From the NCBI RefSeq assembly GCF_001612825.1, contig NZ_BDBE01000034.1:208676-272675 (forward strand): 64,000 nucleotides of DNA. The letters are read 5' to 3'. The stretch comes from Nocardia caishijiensis NBRC 108228 (GTDB lineage Bacteria > Actinomycetota > Actinomycetes > Mycobacteriales > Mycobacteriaceae). A model generated the notes under the pieces. It made no database searches and had not been told where the DNA came from. It was given only the letters and a program-made list of their open reading frames with translations. A program made the translations under genes and the position numbers. Below, one piece after another: positions 33,677 to 41,543 of this stretch. Numbering within the stretch: the first letter of the stretch is position 1; each line of letters starts with the position of its first letter.

Positions 33677-33847
33677 CGCCCGCAGTGACCTGCGTCGCTC
33701 TGATCCGGGCACGACGAGGTCCCACCAGGATCTCGGTGCGTTGTCGGCGATGGAGTCGACCCGGTGGTGGCTGCTGATGGCCGGGTCGAAATGACCGGCG
33801 ATCAGCGCGCGTGCGAGATCGCGACGGTCACCGCAGATCGACGTTCT

Positions 33848-34435
33848 TCAGCAGATTCCCATGTCGCCGAGGGTCTCGGCGGTGAGGATTCGGCAGGTCC
33901 ACTCGTCGAGCCGCGTCGGGTCGGCCGACTCGATCGCTGTGCGCACGGTAGTCGGCACGTCACCGAACCGCTGCGTGAGCTGCAGGAGCAGAACCCGAGC
34001 CTGCCCTTCGACGCGGCCTTCGGCTCGGAGCATGTTCGCGGTTGTCATGAATGCCTCCTCCGCGTCAGGGCCGAGACGGCGGAACAGTGGGTGCAGGTCG
34101 GAGTCGGCGGTGTCGCCGACGTCTCGAATATACCGGAGGAAGGCGACCAGATCATCGGTGTCGATCTGGGCGAACGCTGAAAGCAAGGGCTCGAGGTCAC
34201 GGTCGAGGTGTCGATTCTTCGGTGCGCGTTTGAGGAGTACACGCAGGATGAGAACAGCGGGGTGGGCAGCGTTGCGGTACAGATCGGGCAGCGGGGTCGC
34301 GGTGATGTCGTCGAGGATGAAGCACAGGCGTGGGACGAAGTCGGCGCAATGATCGGTGAGCCCTGTTGGGAGGTCCACCAGTTCGGCGACCTGGGTGGGG
34401 GCGGTCCAGGGTTTGCCGTCAGGACTGGCGCGCAA
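33848..34435 (-). pseudogene. N-terminally truncated Rpn-type nuclease/transposase-like remnant
   Basis: The 195 codons beginning at a TTG (RASPDGKPWTAPTQVAELVD) correspond to the C-terminal, non-catalytic half of proteins annotated as Rpn-family recombination-promoting nucleases: RLCFILDDITATPLPDLYRN, HPAVLILRVLLKRAPKNRHL, LRYIRDVGDTADSDLHPLFR, LGPDAEEAFMTTANMLRAEG. The PD-(D/E)xK nuclease half that should precede it is missing; a stop lies eight codons upstream of the TTG and the next gene's 3' end intrudes. The family call is from memory. Base composition is less G+C-rich than neighbours. Confidence 0.65.
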
Positions 34436-34449
34436 ACCGCTTTCCGGCG

Positions 34450-35559
34450 TCAGCGTCGGTCATCGACGCCGACGCCGTGTCGCCGTAGTCCGTCGGCGAT
34501 GTGTGCGGGGAACAGGGCGCTGGGCAGCATGATCGGCAGGCGGCCGTAGTAGAGGGCGCTCACCTCGGGCCGGACGGTGATCGAACCGATGGCGGTGTAG
34601 GGGACGCGCATGATCCAGGCAGGCGTGGTGAGAACGACTGCGTCGGAGCCGAATACGGCCGACAGTGCGGCGCCGGGGAACGCGCTGCGACGGTAGTGGT
34701 GAAGATATTTCCTCGGGGTGTGGGTGATGGTCCACACCCCGAGGATCACGCCGATGACCGGCGGCAGGACCGCACCCGGTGCGCCGAAGCGGTACCCACC
34801 GATGACGGCGAGTTCGAGGAACATCACCGCGAGCACCACCGCCACGGCGATACCGGCCGGGCGGAGCCAGGGCTGGCGGTGTGCGGCCTCGGCCAGCAGT
34901 TCGGCGGTGCCTGGCCCGGCGACAGTGGCGACGTGTGGCCGCGCGACGACCGGCAACGGGGGCAGTGGCGGCGGATCGTGCGGTGTCGGCTCACGCGTCG
35001 GGTCGCGCAGGTCGTCCAGCCGGGCGACGAGGTCGTCGGGCCACAGCCGCCGGGGCATGACGATCCGCATACCGTCGAACCGCAACACCGCGACCCGTCG
35101 CGACGCCGTCAACGCGGTGACCCGGTCGTAGGCGATCCGGGACAGGGCGTGGGGTTCGCACAGGTCGAGTCCGTCGGCACCGAGCCGCACGGCCGAGGTC
35201 GAGATCGGGTCCTCGTGGCGGGTGACGCTCGACAGCAATTTGCGCATGGACCGGTAGGTGCTGCCGTAGTAGATGACCACGAGCAGCCCGGTGGTCGACA
35301 CGATCACCGCCGGGGCAGCGCCGAGCACCGACAGGAACAGGATGTAGAGCGGTGCCGTGAGAACCGTCCAGGCCAGGGCGGGCTTCACGCTCAGCCATCG
35401 AGCATGATGGGCGTTGAGCTCAGCGACGCTGCTCGGTGTCGAGGTGAAGGTGTTGTCCGGATTTTCGAGTCGCGGCAGATAGGAGGCCGGTTCGGCGAAT
35501 GGAGCCGAGTCGGACGCGGAGATGGGGGCGGAATCGAGGGTTGGCCCCTGGTCGGTCAT
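34450..35559 (-). CDS. Membrane protein with duplicated TM + PH-like (YcxB-type) units
   Basis: 369 residues, function unknown. Two similar halves each have a pair of membrane helices followed by a beta-rich segment: first near VRLGADGLDLCEPHALSRIA...MRIVMPRRLWPDDLVARLDD, second near VFGSDAVVLTTPAWIMRVPY...LPIMLPSALFPAHIADGLRR. Between them is a Pro-rich linker (TPHDPPPLPPLP). The segments recall YcxB-like/PH domains of Gram-positive membrane proteins. It has a disordered 50-residue N-terminus. No operon partners; the Rpn remnant abuts its 3' end. Confidence 0.7.
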   Translation of the reverse strand: MTDQGPTLDSAPISASDSAPFAEPASYLPRLENPDNTFTSTPSSVAELNAHHARWLSVKPALAWTVLTAPLYILFLSVLGAAPAVIVSTTGLLVVIYYGSTYRSMRKLLSSVTRHEDPISTSAVRLGADGLDLCEPHALSRIAYDRVTALTASRRVAVLRFDGMRIVMPRRLWPDDLVARLDDLRDPTREPTPHDPPPLPPLPVVARPHVATVAGPGTAELLAEAAHRQPWLRPAGIAVAVVLAVMFLELAVIGGYRFGAPGAVLPPVIGVILGVWTITHTPRKYLHHYRRSAFPGAALSAVFGSDAVVLTTPAWIMRVPYTAIGSITVRPEVSALYYGRLPIMLPSALFPAHIADGLRRHGVGVDDRR

Positions 35560-35611
35560 GCGAGCAGATTAATCAGCCGAGCTGCTGCTGTCGTGCGTGA
35601 GCAGGCGAGGT

Positions 35612-36310
35612 CTACGGGTCGGGCAGTTCCTCGGGGTCGACCTCCGCGAACGTGCCAACCCATGTGTGCGGTGGCCGTGGGGGATTCGGCTCGCCGGGGC
35701 GGTGCACGCCGATGACGTGCCAGCCAGCGGTGACGGCGGCGTCGAGTTCGTCCGGATGGTCGGACAGAAACAGGGTTTCGCTCGCGGCGACGCCGATGCG
35801 GGTCGTGATGGTCTGGTACGAGGCGGCCGCACGTTTCGGCCCCGCGCTCACCAGGTCGAAATGGTCGGTGATGAGGGGTGAGAGGTCACCGGAGTCGGCG
35901 TAGGCGAACCAATCTCGTTGGTTGCGTTCGGAACCCGAGGAATAGATGTAGAGGGTGTGACCGGCGGCGTGCCAGGCACGGAGTGCGGGGACGACGTCGT
36001 CGAAGAAGCGGCCGTGCAGGTCGCCCGCGCGGAACCCCTCGGCGCAGATCGCGCCCTGGGCGGCCTTGAGCGGTTCGGCCTTGACGTCGGAATGCAGCCA
36101 GCCGGTGAGGATTTCGGCGATCCGGTCGGTGCTCGCCTCGGGTTCGCCTGTGAGTTCACGGGTCTGGGAGATGACCGATTCGGCTGCCCCGGTGGCATTC
36201 TCGGCCAACCAGGTGGGCAGATGTTTCTCGGTGTAGCCGTAGAGGTCGGTGCGCACCGAATCGGTGGGACTGGTGGTGCCCTCGATGTCGAGGACGATGG
36301 CGCGGATCAC
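35612..36310 (-). CDS. mtnC: Acireductone synthase (enolase-phosphatase)
   Basis: 232 residues, HAD-superfamily enzyme converting 2,3-diketo-5-methylthiopentyl-1-phosphate to acireductone through enolisation and dephosphorylation. The nucleophile motif is DIEGTTSPTDSV at the N-terminus, then YIYSSGSERNQRDWF (Ser motif) and LFLSDHPDELDAA (acidic motif). Third gene of the mtnAB-mtnD-mtnC operon; its ATG overlaps the mtnD stop. Confidence 0.96.
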   Translation of the reverse strand: MIRAIVLDIEGTTSPTDSVRTDLYGYTEKHLPTWLAENATGAAESVISQTRELTGEPEASTDRIAEILTGWLHSDVKAEPLKAAQGAICAEGFRAGDLHGRFFDDVVPALRAWHAAGHTLYIYSSGSERNQRDWFAYADSGDLSPLITDHFDLVSAGPKRAAASYQTITTRIGVAASETLFLSDHPDELDAAVTAGWHVIGVHRPGEPNPPRPPHTWVGTFAEVDPEELPDP

Positions 36311-36876
36311 GCGAGCAACTCGTCCAGGGTGGGGAAACCGGCGCTGATCTTGTCACCGGTGAAATCGCCGACCCAGCCGTCGGCCTCCTCGAAGAAGCGG
36401 ATGGCGATGAAGTCGGGGCGAGCGCCCATGTCGAACCAGTGCAGGGTGCCCGCGGGGACCGAAAGCAGGTCGCCCGCCTCGCACACCGTGGCCAGCACCG
36501 CATCGTCGATGTGCAGGTAGAAGCAGCCGCGACCGGCGGCGAAGAAGCGCACCTCGTCCTCGGCGTGCCGGTGCTCGTCGAGGAACTTGGTACGCGCGCC
36601 CGCCGCCGTGGCGGGCCAGTCGGGGTTCGCGTCGTCGGGGTGGATGCGGGCGATGTCGATGTGCTGGTAGCGGCCCGAGGTGTTCAGCTCGGCGATCCGC
36701 GGCGCGTAATGGGCGAGCAGGGTGTCGGAGTCGGCGGTCGTGGCGTCGGCGAGCACCTCCCAGCGGGAGAAGGCGATGCCGTGCCTGGACAGCTCGGCGC
36801 CGATCTCGGCCGTGTCGGTGGTGCGCACCCGGACGTCGGCGGCGTTGTCGGCCGCCATCACTTGCAGCAGGGTCAT
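36307..36876 (-). CDS. mtnD: Acireductone dioxygenase
   Basis: 189 residues of the cupin-fold ARD family, cleaving acireductone with O2 to the keto acid precursor of methionine. Metal ligands are in DEHRHAEDEVRFFAAGRG (His, His, Glu) and AGTLHWFDMG (His); metal may be Fe2+ or Ni2+. The start MTLLQVMAADNAADV overlaps the mtnAB stop (ATGA), so the longer upstream frame is not used. Confidence 0.96.
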   Translation of the reverse strand: MTLLQVMAADNAADVRVRTTDTAEIGAELSRHGIAFSRWEVLADATTADSDTLLAHYAPRIAELNTSGRYQHIDIARIHPDDANPDWPATAAGARTKFLDEHRHAEDEVRFFAAGRGCFYLHIDDAVLATVCEAGDLLSVPAGTLHWFDMGARPDFIAIRFFEEADGWVGDFTGDKISAGFPTLDELLA

Positions 36877-38960
36877 CTCGGTCCGATCTCGAAGGGAGTG
36901 GCGTCGGTACGTCCGGTGCGGGCGATCAACTCGCACAGTGCTTCCAGACATTCGGCGCGATCACGCGCCTGAGCAAGAGTGTCACCCCAGGCGGTGATGC
37001 CGTGCCCGGTGATGAACAGAATCGGTGCGGCACCGGGATTTTCGCGCAGGTAGTACTCGATGTCGGCGCCGATGCGCGTGACGTCGGGCCAGTTCGCGAA
37101 CACCGGGACGTCCACCGTCGACGGGTCGTCGAGCCCGAAGCCCTTGATGAGTTCGTAGCCGCTGATCCGCACCGTGTCGCCCGGCTGGGCGGTGGTCGCC
37201 AGGGCGGTGGCGAACGGCGAGTGCACGTGCACGACGGCACCGGCGGCGCGCGTGCGGTACACGGCGGTGTGAATGCTGGTCTCGGCGGACGGTTTTCGAT
37301 TCTGACCCGGGTACGCGGTCGTATCGACGATGCGGACGCGCACCGCATCGTGCTCGGTCAGTTCGCCTTTCGACAACCCACTGGCGGTGATCAGCGCATC
37401 GTCTCCCGATCGCACCGAGATGTTGCCCGCCGTACCGGGCATCCAGCCGCGCTCGTAGAGCTGACGAGCGACACTGGCAAGAGCGATGCCTGCCGTGCCG
37501 TTCACGGCGCCTGCGGCCGTAGGGGTCGCAGGGCTGGCAGCGCGAGGATCCGCGGCGCGGCCGTTCTCGTCGAAATCGTCGGTGTTGCGGTAGACCACAC
37601 CGTTCTCGGTGACCACCGCGGTGACCAGATCGGCAGGCGTCACATCGAAGGCCGGGTTGAACACGGCGGTCCCGGCTGGTGCGGCCTCGACTCCACCGAA
37701 CCCGGTGACCTCCGCGGCGGCCCGCTGTTCGACGACGATCTGCGCGCCGGTCGCCATCGCGGTATCGCGGGTGGACTCCGGCGCGACGACGATGAACGGA
37801 ATGCCGTGATGGCGCGCGGCCAGCGCGAGACCGAAGGTGCCGATCTTGTTGGCGACGTCGCCGTTGGCGGTGATCCGGTCGGCACCGACGAGCACGGCGT
37901 CGACCTGCCCCGTCGCCATCGCCCACGCGGCGGCCGAGTCGATGGTGAGCCGGTGCGGGATGCCCGCCTCGGCCAGCTCCCAGGCGGTGAGCCGCGCGCC
38001 CTGGAGCAGCGGCCGGGTCTCGTCCACGATCACATCGGTGACCACACCGCGCTCGTGCAGTACCCGCAGCGCGCCGATCGCGGTCCCCACCGCGCTGGTG
38101 GCCAGGCGTCCGGTGTTGCAGTGCGTGAGCAGGCGCAACGACCGTGCGCCGCACAGCTGCTGCACGAGGTCGGCGGCGTGGGTGGCGGCGGCACGGTTCA
38201 CCCGCGCGTCCTCGGCGAGCAGGTCGAGCGTCTCGGCCAGCACCGCGTCGGCGCCCTCCGCGATCCTCGTCCGAACCCGACTCACGGCCCACGCGAGGTT
38301 CACCGCAGTCGGTCGAGCTGCCGCGATCCGATCCGCATCGGCCTGCACCGCCGCCACATCGACGACCTCGCGAGTGGAACCGAGCAGCCGATTGTCTTCC
38401 CCCGCCCTAACGGCGAGTTCGTCGTGCCGGTCGAGCGTCACTGCGTCGGTGGACGCCGTGTTCGTCGATCCGCTCTCGTCGGGGGCATCGACCGCCGCGG
38501 CTCTGATGCTGGGCCGGGCGTTCGCCGATCCGGTCTTGCCAGGCGCATCGACCGCTCCGGCTTCGACACTGGGCGGCGTGTTCGTCGGTTCGTTCTTGCC
38601 AGGCGTATCGCCTGCTCCGATCGTGGACGCCGTGTTCGTCGGCCCGGTCTCGTCGGACGCACCGACCGCTCCAGTTCCGACGCCGGACGCCGTGTTCGTC
38701 GATCCGCTCTCGTCGGGCGCGGACGTGTCCGGCTGTGCGACGGCAGGTGCGAAGGGGCGGGTGTGCGCGCGGGTGGCGATGACCACACCGAACGCACCGG
38801 CGATACCGATGGCGGGCGCGCCGCGAATGGCGAGCGTGGTGATCGCGTCGATCACCTGATCGACGGTCGTCAATCGCAGCTCACGCACCTCGTGCGGCAG
38901 CCCGCGCTGGTCGATGGTGACGAGCGCACCGTCGTCCCAGGTCAGGGAACTGTCGTCCAT
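36873..38960 (-). CDS. mtnAB: MtnA-MtnB fusion: methylthioribose-1-P isomerase / methylthioribulose-1-P dehydratase
   Basis: 695 residues catalysing two consecutive methionine-salvage steps. MtnA occupies about 1-460, with Cys281 in LTHCNTGRLATSA and Asp361 in VGADRITANGD as catalytic residues. MtnB (class II aldolase fold) covers about 490-695 with AGNISVR, SAETSIHTAVY (Glu560), VVHVHSP (zinc His578 and His580) and ITGHGITAWGDTL. MtnA carries an insertion of about 130 residues (70-200) made largely of degenerate 20-residue repeats of the DE(S/T)GSTNTAS kind, between the first nucleotide-like fold strands and the DADRIAAARPTAVNLAW segment. The ATG at MDDSSLTWDDGALV fits MtnA starts; 48-bp element lies four bases upstream. 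Confidence 0.93.
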   Translation of the reverse strand: MDDSSLTWDDGALVTIDQRGLPHEVRELRLTTVDQVIDAITTLAIRGAPAIGIAGAFGVVIATRAHTRPFAPAVAQPDTSAPDESGSTNTASGVGTGAVGASDETGPTNTASTIGAGDTPGKNEPTNTPPSVEAGAVDAPGKTGSANARPSIRAAAVDAPDESGSTNTASTDAVTLDRHDELAVRAGEDNRLLGSTREVVDVAAVQADADRIAAARPTAVNLAWAVSRVRTRIAEGADAVLAETLDLLAEDARVNRAAATHAADLVQQLCGARSLRLLTHCNTGRLATSAVGTAIGALRVLHERGVVTDVIVDETRPLLQGARLTAWELAEAGIPHRLTIDSAAAWAMATGQVDAVLVGADRITANGDVANKIGTFGLALAARHHGIPFIVVAPESTRDTAMATGAQIVVEQRAAAEVTGFGGVEAAPAGTAVFNPAFDVTPADLVTAVVTENGVVYRNTDDFDENGRAADPRAASPATPTAAGAVNGTAGIALASVARQLYERGWMPGTAGNISVRSGDDALITASGLSKGELTEHDAVRVRIVDTTAYPGQNRKPSAETSIHTAVYRTRAAGAVVHVHSPFATALATTAQPGDTVRISGYELIKGFGLDDPSTVDVPVFANWPDVTRIGADIEYYLRENPGAAPILFITGHGITAWGDTLAQARDRAECLEALCELIARTGRTDATPFEIGPR
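38461..38714. repeat. 60-bp coding minisatellite inside mtnA
   Basis: Units beginning TTCGTCG or TTCGCCG start at 38461, 38521, 38581, 38635 and 38695, so periods are 60, 60, 54 and 60 bp. All keep the frame (20 or 18 codons). Units share GATCCG-CTCTCGTCGG-like and GGCGCATCGACCG-like blocks but have diverged, so the array is not very recent. Confidence 0.85.
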
Positions 38961-38964
38961 CGGG

Positions 38965-39012
38965 GTGTCCTCACTGCGAGACTGTCTATCCGCCGGTAGA
39001 CGATATCCGACC
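38965..39012. repeat. 48-bp direct-repeat element, copy 1
   Basis: Begins GTGTCCTCACTGCGAGA and ends TATCCGACC on the + strand. Identical at 42 of 48 positions, without gaps, to 47332-47379 in the same orientation. In this copy GTCTA and TAGAC form a hyphenated palindrome around TCCGCCGG. On the minus strand it stands immediately upstream of the mtnAB ATG, covering its ribosome-binding region, so it may also act as a promoter or operator. Confidence 0.8.
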
Positions 39013-39090
39013 AGGTCGAGGCTGTCGGGACCCGATCCTGACCTGGACAGACACGCAACCGGCCGGCCGCTCGGTGGGTGTGGCCTGGCA

Positions 39091-41445
39091 CTACTCGGCA
39101 ACGAACTCGGCCTCGCGTTCCACCGCGTCGATCGTGGCCTGGGGGACCTGGATCGGCCCGGGTGTGTAGGTGATCGCGCGGAGGGCGCCGGTGTAGCGGA
39201 ATGGGCCGCGGCGTTCGCGCAGGTCCCAGGAGACGGGACCGCGGGCGTCGACGCCGACGGAGATGCCGGTCCACGGGGCCATGCCGACGAGCTGGACCTG
39301 GTCGGTGAGTTCCGCCAACGGCGTGCCGTCGGCCTCGACGACGAAGTCCCAGCGCAGGTGCGGGCGCACGGTGGCACGGACGGTGATCTCACGGGTGCCT
39401 TCGGGCAGCGGTGTGCCTATCGAGGTGTAGCGGCCGTAACTGTTCACCCCGAGCACCACCTCACCGTCGTCGATGTAGAGCAGGTACCCGCCGAGCGGGT
39501 CACCGTGGGCGACGAGCACGCCCTCGTCGCCGACCCGGTATCCGGATCGCGCCGCCCGGCCGTCGGGAGCACCTGCCTCGGCGTTCCCGGTGAGGTCGGC
39601 GGTGATGGTGAAGTCGCGGTAGGCGATGAGTCGCTGGGAGCGGTAACGCTCGAGGGTCGGCGTGCCGGGCAGCAACCGGACGGGTTCGGCGAAGCGCGCC
39701 TCCGCCGGACGCCTGCGGAACAGGTCGGCACGGGTCAGCAGGGGGAAAACGGTATTGGCCCAGGCGGATTCGTCCCAGGCGGCGGCGAGTTCGGCGGCCT
39801 TGTCGGGGTGCTGAGCCGAGATGTCGTGCAGTTCGGTCGGGTCGGCGCGCACGTCGAAGAGCTGCCAGTCGGGTGCGTCGAGGTCGGTGCCCACTTCGTG
39901 GAGCGAGAGCAGTTTCCAGCCGTCGCGGTAGTAGCCGCGGTGACCGGTCATCTCCGAGTACTGCTCGGTGTGTCGGCTCGGTGCGGCGGGGTCTCGCAAC
40001 ACCTCGGCGGCGGACACACCGTCGAAGTCCTTGGCCGGTAGTCCGTTGCGCACCGAGGGTCGCCGCACCCCGGCGAACTCGAGCAGGGTGGGCGCCAGGT
40101 CGGTGACATAGGCGTACTCGTGCCTGATCCCGCCGTCGGTGTCGTTGCGCGGCAACCCTTTCGGCCACGACACGATCAGCGGCACCCGCACCCCACCGGC
40201 GAAGGTCTGCCCCTTGTAGAAGCGGAACGGCGTGTTCGACGCCTGTCCCCACCCGCGCGGATAGTGCACGCCGAGTTTCGCCGTGCCGATCAGGTCCTCG
40301 TCGTGGGGGACATCGCCCACCCAGTCGGGATCGTCGATATGAGCGAACTCGGCGAAGTAGGACCGCGTGCCTTCCGGTCCGCCCTCGGCGGTGCCGCCGT
40401 TGTCGGAGGTGAACACGATGACGGTGTTGTCGAGTTCGCCCAGCTCCTCGAGCAGGTCGACGATGCGCCCCAGGCTCTGGTCGATGCTGTCGACCATGCC
40501 CGCGTACACCTCCATGTACCTGGCGTACCGGCGCTGCTCGTCGGCGGAAAGCGAATCCCATTCCGCTGCTTCGTAACCCGGCTCGGTGTTGCGTGGCTTC
40601 TGCTGGGTGCCCGGCGGGAAGAGTCCCTGCGCCACCTGCTCGGCGAACCGCTTGCGGCGCAACTCGTCCCAGCCCTCGGCGTAGCGACCGCGGTACTTCG
40701 CCTGATCCTCGGCTCTGGCTTGCAAGGGCCCGTGCATGGCGACGTGCGCGAAGTACAGGAAGAACGGTTTCGTCGCGTCGTGGGCACGCAGGTCTTTGAT
40801 ATAGGACAGCGCCTTGTCGGTGAGATCGTCGGTGAGGTAATAGCCGGGCGGGTACTCCTCGACATCCACCACCGAACTGTCGGAAACCAGCTGATTCGGG
40901 TAGTAGAAGGAGTTCAGGCCCTCGAGCGAGCCGTAATAGCGGTCGAATCCGCGCTGGGTCGGCCACGAATCCCGGTGCGCCGCCGGATTCATCGTGGCAT
41001 CACGCACCAGATGCCATTTGCCCACCGCATAGGTCGCATATCCGTTGTCCCGCAGGATTTCCGGCAGGGTGAGTACGTCGTCGGCGAGTTCGAGCCGCAA
41101 GCCGGGATAGCCCGGGTCGGCATTGGCGACGAAACCGAATCCCGCCCGGTGCGGGTTGATGCCGGTGAGCAACGCGGCGCGCGAGGGCGAGCACAACGGC
41201 GTGGTGTGGTAATTCGACAGGCGCACCCCAGCCGCGGCGAGCCGATCCAGCGTTGGCGTGTCGATTTCGGAACCGTACGGGCCGATATCGCTGTAGCCCA
41301 TATCGTCGACGAGGACGACGACGATATTCGGCGCACCGGCGGGCGCGGCGACGGGCGTTGTCCAATCCGGTGTGGAATCGGCCGAGGTGCGCCCGATCGA
41401 GCCTGCGAAAGATTCGTAACCGCGAGCGTGGGGTGGAACTGGCAT
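39091..41445 (-). CDS. Arylsulfatase-family sulfatase (formylglycine type)
   Basis: 784 residues. NIVVVLVDDMGYSDIGPYGS holds the metal-binding Asp47/Asp48, and PLCSPSRAALLTG holds Cys85, the residue converted to formylglycine (C-x-P-S-R). FLYFAHVAMHGPLQARAEDQ, IVFTSDNGGTAEGG and GLPAKDFDGVSAAEVLRD complete the sulfatase core; a C-terminal beta-rich domain runs from about 590. No signal peptide is evident, so a cytoplasmic enzyme hydrolysing imported sulfate esters is likely. The maturase is not in this window. It is divergent from a five-component ABC importer, which supports sulfate-ester scavenging. Confidence 0.93.
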   Translation of the reverse strand: MPVPPHARGYESFAGSIGRTSADSTPDWTTPVAAPAGAPNIVVVLVDDMGYSDIGPYGSEIDTPTLDRLAAAGVRLSNYHTTPLCSPSRAALLTGINPHRAGFGFVANADPGYPGLRLELADDVLTLPEILRDNGYATYAVGKWHLVRDATMNPAAHRDSWPTQRGFDRYYGSLEGLNSFYYPNQLVSDSSVVDVEEYPPGYYLTDDLTDKALSYIKDLRAHDATKPFFLYFAHVAMHGPLQARAEDQAKYRGRYAEGWDELRRKRFAEQVAQGLFPPGTQQKPRNTEPGYEAAEWDSLSADEQRRYARYMEVYAGMVDSIDQSLGRIVDLLEELGELDNTVIVFTSDNGGTAEGGPEGTRSYFAEFAHIDDPDWVGDVPHDEDLIGTAKLGVHYPRGWGQASNTPFRFYKGQTFAGGVRVPLIVSWPKGLPRNDTDGGIRHEYAYVTDLAPTLLEFAGVRRPSVRNGLPAKDFDGVSAAEVLRDPAAPSRHTEQYSEMTGHRGYYRDGWKLLSLHEVGTDLDAPDWQLFDVRADPTELHDISAQHPDKAAELAAAWDESAWANTVFPLLTRADLFRRRPAEARFAEPVRLLPGTPTLERYRSQRLIAYRDFTITADLTGNAEAGAPDGRAARSGYRVGDEGVLVAHGDPLGGYLLYIDDGEVVLGVNSYGRYTSIGTPLPEGTREITVRATVRPHLRWDFVVEADGTPLAELTDQVQLVGMAPWTGISVGVDARGPVSWDLRERRGPFRYTGALRAITYTPGPIQVPQATIDAVEREAEFVAE

Positions 41446-41449
41446 TCAC

Positions 41450-41513
41450 GCAGTGAACTGCACAAAACGGCTGGTCACCAGGATTAGGTGCAGCCTGCGC
41501 GGAATCGGTGACC
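41450..41513. promoter_or_regulatory. Divergent sulfatase/ABC promoter region with two inverted repeats
   Basis: GCAGT-GA-ACTGC lies at 41450-41461, just before the sulfatase ATG, and GGTCACC (41473-41479) pairs with GGTGACC (41507-41513) across 27 bases. Both are candidates for operators shared by the two divergent units. Confidence 0.4.
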
Positions 41514-41543
41514 CCGGTGGCGCGCATTGTTAGCGTCGCTGCC

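Noticed and set aside
33492..33794. 100-codon plus-strand frame in the narG upstream region
   Set aside because: No ribosome site, no protein-like composition, and it overlaps the GlnR-like boxes; treated as non-coding.
33392..33847. DevR/DosR or FNR-type box upstream of narG
   Set aside because: No GGGACTTnnGTCCC-like or TTGAT-N4-ATCAA-like sequence could be found on either strand.
38961..39090. SAM-type riboswitch upstream of mtnAB
   Set aside because: The interval is only about 130 bp, lacks the paired GC-rich helices of SAM-I or SAM-IV, and is largely taken by the 48-bp element.
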